Assembly: GCA_016786845.1 (NCBI GenBank)
Contig: JAEUVB010000021.1
Coordinates: forward strand, 186,001-250,000
Source of the DNA: Chitinophagaceae bacterium
GTDB taxonomy: Bacteria; Bacteroidota; Bacteroidia; Chitinophagales; Chitinophagaceae
Length of the DNA stretch: 64,000 bases
Direction of reading: 5' to 3'
This document shows positions 18,104-26,708 of this stretch, piece after piece (position 1 is the first letter of the stretch; every line of letters starts with the position of its first letter). The translations under genes were made by a program, and so were the position numbers. Below the pieces are notes generated by a model that was not told the DNA's origin, ran no database searches, and saw only the letters and a list, made by a program, of their open reading frames with translations.

Positions 18104-20641
18104 ATGAAACTATTTTCACTTCTCTCAACCATATTCCTTTTTATAGGATGTCAATTTAGTTTCGCGCAGGACCAACATCTTATTGACTCCCTTCAAAATT
18201 CATTGAACAAAACAGGAGAAGATAGCAGCAAGGCGGATATTTTATATGCACTATCCAGAGCATACTCGACCAATAATCCTGCCCAGTCTATGACCTTTGC
18301 GAATCAATGCTTGTCCTTGTCTGAAAAAATTGGCTATACCCGAGGAATTGGGAATGCAAATAACGCAAACGGATATGGCAACATGCAAACCGGCAACTAC
18401 AATAAAGCTATTGAACAATTGAAAATAGCCCTGAACATCAGATTGCAATTAGGCGACAAACCGGGAAGTATCAAAACCTACAGAAACATTATAGCGAGTT
18501 ACAAAAAGTTAAATAATGCTGAAGAGACGCTCAAATATTATTTAGCGGTCATCAAATTATTGGAAGAGACAGGTGATCTTCAGGGGATAATAGACGGATA
18601 TAATGAGATAGGGAATATTTATACAATTCGAGGAGACTATGAGGAAGGATTAACCTATTTTTTTTCCTCTTTAAAAATCAATGAAGAAATCGGTGACAAA
18701 TTTGGAATAGCCAATTCATATCTGAACATTGGGTTGAACTATGAGAATCAAAAAAATTATCTGGAAGCGCTAAAAAATCATTCTACAGCACTGAAAATTA
18801 GAGAAGAAATTAATGACAAAAATGGAATGGCTTATGCGTATTATAATATAGGCTATATCAAAGAACAACAAGGTAATTACATAGAGGGATTGAAGAATTA
18901 TTTCTCGGCTTTAAAAATTATGGAAGAAATCAATAACCGGGAAGGCATCGCCGATTCATATATAGGCATTGGAAATATTTATCAAGCGCAACGCAATTTC
19001 AGCGAAGCTTTAAAAAATTTCTTATCGGCTTTAAAAATTAGAGAAGAACTGGGCGATCCATTTAAAATCGCTGAAGCCTATAATGCGGTTGGAATTGTTT
19101 ACGACGCCCAAAAAAATTTCCCGGAGGCTCTACGTCATTATACCACTTCCTTAAATATCAATCAAGAGATCGGTTATAAAAATGGAATTGCCAGCGCCTA
19201 CAACAATATAGGAGAACTATATAAAAATGAGAATAATTATACAGAAGCATTAAAGAATCTGACACAATCTTTGAAATTACATGAAGAACGTGGTGATAAA
19301 AATGGGATGGCTGCATGTTATATCAACATCGGTTATATTTCTACTCAAGAGAAAAAATACAATGAGGCTAGTCAATACTTGAATAAGGCATTATCCTTTT
19401 CAAAAGAGACCGGGAATATGCCTTATATCAAACAAACCTATGATTACATGACGACCTTGGACAGCATACAAGGAAACTTTGATCAGGCCTTAGTGCATTT
19501 CAGATTATCGGTAATCTACCAGGACAGTATCATTAATATACAAAACGCCAAACAAATTGTTCAGCAGCAAATGCAGTACGATTTTGATAAAAAAGATGCC
19601 ATTGCGAAGCAAACCTTTCAGCGACAACAAGATTCACTAAAGTATGAAAATGCGAAACGTGAATTGTTTTTACAAAAGGAGATGCAGCTCAAATCCATTA
19701 CCTATGAGTACGAAAAGAAGCAAGCTGCAGCAAAATCAGAGAAGGAGCGTCAGCAGTTGCGCTATGAAGAAGCATTAAAACGCAAACAAGTTGAATATGA
19801 ATATAAACAAAAGCAGCTGGCGATAGAAACCGAATTTAGAGCCAAACAGGCTGCACAAAAAGCCAAACAAGAAAAGAAAGACGCATTAACACGTCAGGAA
19901 ATCGAAAGACAAAAAATAGTGCGTAATGCATTAATGGGCGGACTGGCTTTAGTGTTGGTTTTTGCGGGTATCTTTTTTACCCAAAGAAATAAAATCCAGA
20001 AAGGAAAAAAGCGCAGCGATGAATTGCTTTTAAATATTCTACCCGAAGAAGTTGCTGAAGAGCTCAAAGAGAAAGGGAGTGCAGCTGCCAAACATTTTGA
20101 TGAAGTCACCGTTTTGTTTACTGATTTTAAAGGCTTTACACAACTCTCAGAATTACTCACACCTACAGAATTGGTTGCAGAAATAAATCATTGCTTTTCA
20201 GCTTTCGACCACATCATGCAAAAACATCAGGTAGAAAAAATTAAAACGATCGGTGATGCCTATATGGCGGTAGGCGGCATTCCAACTCCGAATAAAACAC
20301 ATGCCATGGATGTCGTGAATGCCGCATTAGATATTCAACAATTTATGCTGGACCATAAAGAAAAAATGGAAGCAGCAGGCAAACTATATTTTGAAATCAG
20401 AATAGGTATTCATACCGGACCTGTTGTGGCGGGAATAGTTGGCGTAAAAAAATTCGCTTACGATATTTGGGGAGATACCGTAAACACAGCATCCCGAATG
20501 GAGTCAAGTGGAGAAGTAGGAAGTGTAAACATCAGCGAAAGTACTTATGCATTGGTCAGGGATCAATTCACTTGTACTCACCGTGGTAAAATTCAAGCTA
20601 AAGGCAAAGGAGAGATTGATATGTACTTTGTGAGCAGATAA
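18104..20641 (+). CDS. TPR-repeat membrane adenylate cyclase (class III)
   Basis: The protein has 845 residues from ATG 18104 (MKLFSLLSTIFLFIGCQFSFAQ, a good signal peptide); an upstream in-frame ATG at 18056 only adds 16 residues. After the signal come about ten TPR units in the periplasm (for example GIANSYLNIGLNYENQKNYLEALK). A charged coiled coil (about 490-605) and a transmembrane helix (ALMGGLALVLVFAGIFF) follow, then a cytoplasmic class III cyclase domain. Metal-binding Asp residues sit in VLFTDFKGF and KTIGDAYM. IKTIGD (Lys) and YDIWGDTVNTASRMES (Asp) match the adenine-selecting type, so cAMP is the likely product. It probably converts an outside signal into cAMP. The Crp/Fnr protein at 52617-53267 is a possible but unlinked reader. 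Confidence 0.9.
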   Translation: MKLFSLLSTIFLFIGCQFSFAQDQHLIDSLQNSLNKTGEDSSKADILYALSRAYSTNNPAQSMTFANQCLSLSEKIGYTRGIGNANNANGYGNMQTGNYNKAIEQLKIALNIRLQLGDKPGSIKTYRNIIASYKKLNNAEETLKYYLAVIKLLEETGDLQGIIDGYNEIGNIYTIRGDYEEGLTYFFSSLKINEEIGDKFGIANSYLNIGLNYENQKNYLEALKNHSTALKIREEINDKNGMAYAYYNIGYIKEQQGNYIEGLKNYFSALKIMEEINNREGIADSYIGIGNIYQAQRNFSEALKNFLSALKIREELGDPFKIAEAYNAVGIVYDAQKNFPEALRHYTTSLNINQEIGYKNGIASAYNNIGELYKNENNYTEALKNLTQSLKLHEERGDKNGMAACYINIGYISTQEKKYNEASQYLNKALSFSKETGNMPYIKQTYDYMTTLDSIQGNFDQALVHFRLSVIYQDSIINIQNAKQIVQQQMQYDFDKKDAIAKQTFQRQQDSLKYENAKRELFLQKEMQLKSITYEYEKKQAAAKSEKERQQLRYEEALKRKQVEYEYKQKQLAIETEFRAKQAAQKAKQEKKDALTRQEIERQKIVRNALMGGLALVLVFAGIFFTQRNKIQKGKKRSDELLLNILPEEVAEELKEKGSAAAKHFDEVTVLFTDFKGFTQLSELLTPTELVAEINHCFSAFDHIMQKHQVEKIKTIGDAYMAVGGIPTPNKTHAMDVVNAALDIQQFMLDHKEKMEAAGKLYFEIRIGIHTGPVVAGIVGVKKFAYDIWGDTVNTASRMESSGEVGSVNISESTYALVRDQFTCTHRGKIQAKGKGEIDMYFVSR

Positions 20642-20699
20642 TACTGTTTTAAATGAAGGTTATAAATACAGAGTACTCTTTGGAAATCCTCAACAAAAT

Positions 20700-20727
20700 C
20701 GCCACAAAGATCTTCATCTCTGCGGCG
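20700..20727 (-). terminator. Conserved hairpin terminator, copy 2
   Basis: Same 12-base arms and GAAG loop as copy 1, followed on the minus strand by ATTTTGTTGAGG. It lies about 90 bp behind the short dockerin-module gene and 59 bp past the convergent cyclase gene. The flanking sequence toward the stop codon (TTCAACAAG, CAACCCAAATCAACCCAT) is also shared with copy 3. Confidence 0.75.
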
Positions 20728-20813
20728 ATATTTTATGGGTTGATTTGGGTTGGGTCTTGTTGAATCAATCGGGAACAACGACTAAAAACTAAACATTAAA
20801 AACTAAACACTCA

Positions 20814-21608
20814 TCAAGGCAAAAAAGCCCCCACTCCACTTTGTGCATTCGGGTCGAAGATGTTGAAGTCATCGCCATCCACACCACCGCTGCCATCAAG
20901 GTCAGTGGACAGATAACCACCATTCCCATTCTGAACATCGGGATCGAGAAAGTTGAAGTCGTCGCCGTCCACACCACCGCTTTGGTCGATGTCACCGGAA
21001 TAGAAAGCATAAGTACCTGGTGCAACTTGGACTTGATTATCGCCAAAGGCTTGTGTAGCAGCTGTTGAGAAATCGTAGGTTGTATTGTCGCCGAGTGTGA
21101 TGGGATTCGCACTCCAGGTTTCTACGGAATTGCGATGACGTATACCGATATAGTAGGACATACCGGCCTGACCTACACCGCTTAAGACTAGCGTTCCATT
21201 CGTTTGCAACACACCCTTTACCGATTGAATTACATTGTAAGGTGCAACAGACTCATGTAATTGAACCAATATGGTATCGCACTCGGTCCCTATCGTCAAC
21301 AGTTCACCTTGATTATACAATACCGTTCTCATTTCGCCTACTGTCGCGTCATAATAGCCTTGTAGATATGCTTTGAGATTGAGAATGAGTTTATAAGGTT
21401 GTTGAAATCCCTGGGTGAGCATGTGGTTGGCGGAAGTCAAGGTTTTTGTATTGGCTTCCCCACTTGTGAAGGACAGAGATCCGGAAGCGTTGGATTGATA
21501 TCCACCACAGGAGGCAATCACTTGAGGGGACAGGCTTTGTGCATGAATTTGGCCGGCAATCATTTGGGCTAATGGCCATAGGATGAAGATGAATATTTTT
21601 CTTTTCAT
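20814..21608 (-). CDS. Short secreted protein with dockerin-like C-terminal module (cassette 1)
   Basis: The protein has 264 residues from ATG 21608 (MKRKIFIFILWPLAQMIAGQIHAQ signal); the frame runs on to 21635. A short N-terminal part (VIASCGGYQS, SFTSGE, LTQGFQQPY) leads into the shared module: LNLKAYLQGYY, MRTVLYNQGE, CDTILVQLHES, YYIGIRHRNSVETWS. It ends with two EF-hand-like loops, DIDQSGGVDGDD and DLDGSGGVDGDD, and SGVGAFLP. The loops resemble dockerin type calcium sites. The gene lies 85 bp downstream of the S74 fiber gene on the same strand. A fiber partner, cap or surface anchor is inferred; no enzyme motif is present. Confidence 0.8.
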   Translation of the reverse strand: MKRKIFIFILWPLAQMIAGQIHAQSLSPQVIASCGGYQSNASGSLSFTSGEANTKTLTSANHMLTQGFQQPYKLILNLKAYLQGYYDATVGEMRTVLYNQGELLTIGTECDTILVQLHESVAPYNVIQSVKGVLQTNGTLVLSGVGQAGMSYYIGIRHRNSVETWSANPITLGDNTTYDFSTAATQAFGDNQVQVAPGTYAFYSGDIDQSGGVDGDDFNFLDPDVQNGNGGYLSTDLDGSGGVDGDDFNIFDPNAQSGVGAFLP

Positions 21609-21693
21609 GATTCTGTTATTGGTTGTGGTCATCATAGATAGGAATTCGGTAGGATTCAGAAATTTGAAAACTTCTTTTAATTGTACTATCTCA

Positions 21694-24600
21694 TCATTTG
21701 CTTTGTTCCGCTTGAGGTAGAGATTGGCTAATGGTTTTGATCAAGTCCTTCAGTTCATTAATTTGTACTTGTAGGTCCTCCAACTTTTTATCCTTACTTT
21801 CAATTTGGGCTTGTTGTTCTTTTACTGCATTGATCAGCATATAGGTCATGGCACTATTATCTACATTCAAATATTCTTTTTGACCTTTCAAGCTTTTAAA
21901 TGTTCCAACCATATAAGGTGCCACTTGTTGTAATTCTTGTGCGATTACCCCTACATATTCAATGTTCGTGTTCAGTCCGGATTCAGCATTGTAATGGTAC
22001 TTCACCGGATTGATCTTCATCAGGGAACTTAGACCTTCGCTGTATTTTTTCACATCATTTTTCAATCGTGCATCGGATGCGACGGTCCATGAACCACCAC
22101 CCGGTTTCGCCGCTATGCCATCTACATATAAAGCCGCCCCGGGTGAAGTTGGCGCGAGTATAGATACACCATAATCCTGATTACTTTCGACATAAAGTTT
22201 GACATTGCTGTATGGCAGACTACCTACACCTACGTTTCCTCCGGCCAAGTTAGGCGTTTGAGACAATCGGATAGCTCCATTCACGTCTAAAGTAAAACTC
22301 GGAGTTGTTGTGCCGATACCTACAATTCCTTGAATGATAGCGCCGTTTGAAGGTGCAGCATATGTACCTGAATAGGATGACCCTACTGCAAGCCCGCCCG
22401 CTATATCCAATGCATTCATGGGTGTAGTTGTTCCAATTCCTACATTTCCTGTTGTATTTTTAATGGTAAATTTTGCTATATCATTGTCTTCGATCGTAAA
22501 ATCGGTTGTGCCATTCATTCCAATATCAAAAAAATCACTGGATTGATTTTCAAACCTACATTGTGGACCTGCTGTAAGTGAATTTGCTTTAAATCCTCCT
22601 GCAAGAATTTTATTATTACCGGTTGAAAAATTGAACACTCTAAAGGAACTGCTATCTGAATGAACATCAAAGAATGCAGAGGGCGATGAAGTTCCTACAC
22701 CCACGTATAATCCAGCAGAATATATCGGCCCATCCACCAATGTCGTACCATTCCATTTCGGCATTTTATTTACTGTAAGTGTACCCACTTTAGGATCTGT
22801 TTCTATCAATGATAAGGTATTTGAATTCACCCATGAAGCGGTTCCATTTATATCAGATACTAATACTTTACCTACACCTTCTGTACCATCAGTGATTTTC
22901 AATTTGCCCTGACTCCATACGGCTGTGCCTCCAGTTCCTGCAGAACCATAAACACCAATATCGTAATTTGCAGGAGGTATAATTCCCAGATAACCTATTC
23001 CAACAACTCCGGCACCATAGCCCGACGTGCCATTATAGGTACCCATCATTCCAATTTGTTTATTCGATGAAGAATTCGTTTGGGCTAAGAATGCAGTATC
23101 CTGCACAGAAACCACATTTAACTTAGCCACGGGTGTAATCGTTCCAATACCGATTTTACTTCCATTGTCAAAAACTTGTCCATCTGTTAGTGTGGTTCCA
23201 TTCCATTTAGGTATTTTGTTCAAAGTTAAGGTACCCACTTTGGGGTCAGATTCATTGAAAGAAATCGTATTGGTATTCACCCAAGAGGCATTCCCTGTAG
23301 CATCGCTTTGTAAAATTTTATTGGCACCGGCACCTGCGGTCATTTGAAGATTTGTGGATTTGATGGTTCCTGCAACATGTAATTTTTCATCCGGAGAAGA
23401 TGTCCCTATACCCACATTCCCAAGTCCGTTAATGCGCATTAATTCCGCCGAAGTTGTAGAGGTCAGACCGGCATAAAAAATATGGTTTCCAAAAGTTGAA
23501 TCAATTTGATATCGAAAATTACTGGCTCCTCCGGGTGCATTAAATCCCAAACCGGTAAACTGATGATTATTATTTTGACCACCATTAATAATAATTTTTC
23601 TGCTAACGGCAGTATTACCTAAATCCAATAAGGCATTCGGGGCATTGGTACCTATCCCTACATTGCCTTGTATGATGACACCATTGGCAGGAGCAACGGT
23701 AGTACCCGAATAAGATGCTCCAATCGCTACCCCGCCTTCAACATCCAATTTATTGACAGGGGTGATGGTCCCAACACCCACATTCGTTCCATTATCAAAT
23801 ACCTGTCCATCCACTAAATTAGTACCATTCCATTTAGGCGTTTTATTCGTGGTCAATGCGCCTACTTTAGGATCCGTTTCTATACCGGAAATATCGGCGG
23901 CCGATAAGGCTGCACCCGATGTCACTCTACCTTTAGCATCTACCGTTACTTTAGGATATGTACCGGTTATAACGCCTGATGTAGTTAATGTAGGATTAGG
24001 ATAAGTACCCGTCAAATCGCCTCCTGCTGCTCCTGTAGGTAATGAGCTTAAAGTATTTGCATTCACCCAACTCGCATTCCCCGTAGCGTCAGATTTCAAA
24101 ACAAAACCATTCGTGGCTCCGGTGGTCATTTGAAGATTGGTCGTTTTTGTGGTTCCGGCCACATCGAGTTTGGTAGCCGGCGTAATCGTTCCCACACCCA
24201 CATTCGTTCCATTATCAAATACCTGTCCATCCACCAAATTAGTGCCATTCCATTTAGGCGTTTTATTCGTGGTTAGTGTACCTACTTTAGGGTCGGTTTC
24301 TATACCGGAAATATCTGCAGCCGATAAGGCTGCACCCGATGTAACTCTTCCCTTCACATCTACCGTTACTTTTGGATAGGTGCCTGCAATGACGCCTGAT
24401 GTAGTTAATGTAGGATTTGGATAAGTACCCGTCAAATCGCCTCCTGCTGCTCCGGTGGGCAAGGAGCTGATCGTATTTGCATTCACCCAACTCGCATTCC
24501 CTGTGGCATCTGATTTCATGATAAAACCATTCGTAGCGCCTGTGGTCATTTGAAGATTGGTCGTTTTTGTAGTTCCTGCCACATCGAGTTTGGTGGCCGG

Positions 24601-26412
24601 TGTAATCGTTCCAACACCCACATTTGTTCCATTATCAAATACTTGACCATCCACCAAATTAGTGCCATTCCATTTAGGTGTTTTATTCGTTGTCAATGCA
24701 CCTACTTTGGGATCCGTTTCTATACCGGAAATATCGGCAGACGATAAGGCTGCGCCCGATGTCACTCTTCCCTTCACATCTACAGTTACTTTAGGATAGG
24801 TGCCTGCAATAACGCCTGATGTAGTTAATGTTGGATTGGGATAGGTCCCCGTCAAATCGCCACCTGCAGCTCCGGTAGGCAAAGCATTGATGGTATTAGG
24901 GTTTACCCAAGTGGCATTTCCTGTGGCATTTGATCTTAAAATAAAACCATTCGTAGCCCCTGCGGTCATTTGAAAGTTTGTTGTTTTCATAGTACCTACT
25001 ACATCGAGTTTGGTAGCGGGTGTAATCGTTCCAATACCCACATTCGTTCCATTATCAAACACCTGTCCGTCAATTAAAGTGGTTCCATTCCATTTGGGTG
25101 TTATATTCGTGGTTAGTGTACCTATTTTAGGGTCGGTTTCTATTCCCGAAATATCTGCAGCCGATAAGGCTGCACCCGATGTCACTCTTCCCTTCACATC
25201 TACCGTTACTTTAGGATAAGTGCCTGCAATAACTCCGGATGTAGTTAAGGTTGGATTGGGATAAGTACCGGTCAAATCTCCACCAGCAACACCGGTAGGC
25301 AATGAGCTGATCGTATTTGCATTCACCCAACTCGCATTCCCTGTGGCATCTGATTTCATGATAAATCCATTCGTGGCGCCGGTGGTCATTTGAAGGTTGG
25401 TCGTTTTGGTTGTTCCGGCTACATCGAGTTTGGTGGCCGGTGTAATTGTTCCCACACCCACATTCGTTCCATTATCAAATACTTGACCATCAATTAAAGT
25501 AGTCCCATTCCATTTGGGTGTTACATTCGTTGTAAGGGCGCCTACTTTAGGGTCCGTTTCTATGCCGGAAATATCGGCAGCGATTAGTGATGCACCGGAT
25601 GTGACTCTTCCTTTAGCATCTACAGTTACTTTTGGATAGGTGCCTGCAATGACGCCTGATGTAGTTAATGTAGGATTAGGATAAGTACCCGTCAAATCGC
25701 CTCCTGCGGCTCCTGTGGGTAAGGCATTGATGGTATTGGGGTTTATCCAAGTGGCATTCCCCGTGGCATTTGATCTTAAAATAAACCCATTGGTTGCACC
25801 GGAGGTCATTTGAAAATTCGTTGTTTTTGTCGTTCCGGCTACATCCAGTTTTGTAGCCGGCGTAATCGTTCCAATGCCTACATTGGTACCATTATTAAAA
25901 ATACTACTTCCTTCCACCCAAGCTGTTCCATTCCAACGCAAGGTATTTCCATTCGCAGTTCCATCCGGAATGTTACCGCTCTTTGCTGAATACAAGGCAT
26001 AAGGCACACTCATCAATTGTGTGGTACCCATATCCACATAGGTGCTTCCTCCGGTCGCATCCATTTCTACTTGAATAAATTTTGCTCCGCCACTCCAGTT
26101 CACACTTGCAAGTGTACCTGAAATGGGCGTACCGCTTCCAACGTTATGCGTGAACAGCCCCAATGTATTTGTGGTCGTACTGATGGTTTCTGAATAAACA
26201 ATGGTTCCGGCCGCCGTTAAATCGTGAATACTGAATCGCAATGAGATGGCCTGGGTGGCTAATAAATTTCCATTTATGTCACGAGCAACTGCTTGATAGG
26301 GAATAGCATTGGGCGATTGAGCCAACAAACTTGTACTCATAAACATATAAGCTAATGCAACCACTAGTGCGTAAGCAAATGGATGCATTCGTTGTTTGAA
26401 AATCCTCTTCAT
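21694..26412 (-). CDS. Secreted fiber protein with C-terminal S74 auto-processing chaperone (cassette 1)
   Basis: The product is about 1572 residues from ATG 26412 (MKRIFKQRMHPF..., signal ending SLLAQ); the frame is open to 26556 but the longer start buries the signal. A conserved N-terminal module (AIPYQAVARDINGN, SLRFSIHD, VPYALYSAKSG) precedes five near-identical 140-residue repeats. Each holds VGxGTITPATKLDVAGT, LPTGAAGGDLTGTYPNPTLT and ADISGIETDPK. Variable fiber segments with GNVGIGT turns follow. The C-terminal about 130 residues are a Peptidase_S74 intramolecular chaperone domain (SDARLKNDV with the Ser/Lys signature, EYVGVIAQELQ, DNSAMTYMLINAVKEQQAQI) and a coiled coil. In phage tailspikes this domain trimerises the fiber and then cuts itself off; here the same is inferred for a secreted surface fiber. 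Confidence 0.85.
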   Translation of the reverse strand: MKRIFKQRMHPFAYALVVALAYMFMSTSLLAQSPNAIPYQAVARDINGNLLATQAISLRFSIHDLTAAGTIVYSETISTTTNTLGLFTHNVGSGTPISGTLASVNWSGGAKFIQVEMDATGGSTYVDMGTTQLMSVPYALYSAKSGNIPDGTANGNTLRWNGTAWVEGSSIFNNGTNVGIGTITPATKLDVAGTTKTTNFQMTSGATNGFILRSNATGNATWINPNTINALPTGAAGGDLTGTYPNPTLTTSGVIAGTYPKVTVDAKGRVTSGASLIAADISGIETDPKVGALTTNVTPKWNGTTLIDGQVFDNGTNVGVGTITPATKLDVAGTTKTTNLQMTTGATNGFIMKSDATGNASWVNANTISSLPTGVAGGDLTGTYPNPTLTTSGVIAGTYPKVTVDVKGRVTSGAALSAADISGIETDPKIGTLTTNITPKWNGTTLIDGQVFDNGTNVGIGTITPATKLDVVGTMKTTNFQMTAGATNGFILRSNATGNATWVNPNTINALPTGAAGGDLTGTYPNPTLTTSGVIAGTYPKVTVDVKGRVTSGAALSSADISGIETDPKVGALTTNKTPKWNGTNLVDGQVFDNGTNVGVGTITPATKLDVAGTTKTTNLQMTTGATNGFIMKSDATGNASWVNANTISSLPTGAAGGDLTGTYPNPTLTTSGVIAGTYPKVTVDVKGRVTSGAALSAADISGIETDPKVGTLTTNKTPKWNGTNLVDGQVFDNGTNVGVGTITPATKLDVAGTTKTTNLQMTTGATNGFVLKSDATGNASWVNANTLSSLPTGAAGGDLTGTYPNPTLTTSGVITGTYPKVTVDAKGRVTSGAALSAADISGIETDPKVGALTTNKTPKWNGTNLVDGQVFDNGTNVGVGTITPVNKLDVEGGVAIGASYSGTTVAPANGVIIQGNVGIGTNAPNALLDLGNTAVSRKIIINGGQNNNHQFTGLGFNAPGGASNFRYQIDSTFGNHIFYAGLTSTTSAELMRINGLGNVGIGTSSPDEKLHVAGTIKSTNLQMTAGAGANKILQSDATGNASWVNTNTISFNESDPKVGTLTLNKIPKWNGTTLTDGQVFDNGSKIGIGTITPVAKLNVVSVQDTAFLAQTNSSSNKQIGMMGTYNGTSGYGAGVVGIGYLGIIPPANYDIGVYGSAGTGGTAVWSQGKLKITDGTEGVGKVLVSDINGTASWVNSNTLSLIETDPKVGTLTVNKMPKWNGTTLVDGPIYSAGLYVGVGTSSPSAFFDVHSDSSSFRVFNFSTGNNKILAGGFKANSLTAGPQCRFENQSSDFFDIGMNGTTDFTIEDNDIAKFTIKNTTGNVGIGTTTPMNALDIAGGLAVGSSYSGTYAAPSNGAIIQGIVGIGTTTPSFTLDVNGAIRLSQTPNLAGGNVGVGSLPYSNVKLYVESNQDYGVSILAPTSPGAALYVDGIAAKPGGGSWTVASDARLKNDVKKYSEGLSSLMKINPVKYHYNAESGLNTNIEYVGVIAQELQQVAPYMVGTFKSLKGQKEYLNVDNSAMTYMLINAVKEQQAQIESKDKKLEDLQVQINELKDLIKTISQSLPQAEQSK
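23761..25860 (-). repeat. Five tandem 420-bp repeats in fiber gene
   Basis: Landmark strings such as CCCACATTCGTTCCATTATC recur at exactly 420-bp steps (about 23775, 24195, 24615, 25035, 25455). This gives five in-frame 140-residue units with high DNA identity. Copy number probably varies between strains through slippage or recombination. Confidence 0.85.
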
Positions 26413-26583
26413 GAATGACAATTTCGAACTGAGTGGATTTAAAAAAGTCGAGGAATAAACGTTTTGGTTCATAGCATTTAAGTTTAAAGGAGTACGGAAT
26501 AATTTCTTTGAATGATAGAAAATAATATGCGGTTTTAATTCTATTTGATTGGTCAAAGATTGAATGTTTCAAAGGGGCATACA

Positions 26584-26601
26584 ACTGTTGATATCAATGA
26601 T
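26584..26601. promoter_or_regulatory. Palindrome copy, site A
   Basis: ACTGTTGATATCAATGAT matches the 17812 palindrome at 15 of 18 positions, with a perfect right half. It lies between the divergent fiber gene and sensor kinase gene. Confidence 0.5.
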
Positions 26602-26624
26602 ATTTTCACCTTTTCCCGGCGTTT

Positions 26625-26642
26625 ATCATTCATATCAACGAT
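26625..26642. promoter_or_regulatory. Palindrome copy, site B
   Basis: ATCATTCATATCAACGAT matches the 17812 palindrome at 16 of 18 positions. Its centre is 41 bp from site A, close to four helical turns, so two dimers would sit on one face of the DNA. Confidence 0.5.
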
Positions 26643-26708
26643 ACACACCGGAAATATGGTTCCATGTCACCGCTTTGTTTAGTGAACATGAACAACTATA
26701 TTTAGTGC

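Noticed and set aside
21694..26412. Prophage origin of the S74 tail-fiber-like genes
   Set aside because: No other phage genes lie nearby, the proteins carry Sec signal peptides, and the neighbours are cell-surface and signalling genes.
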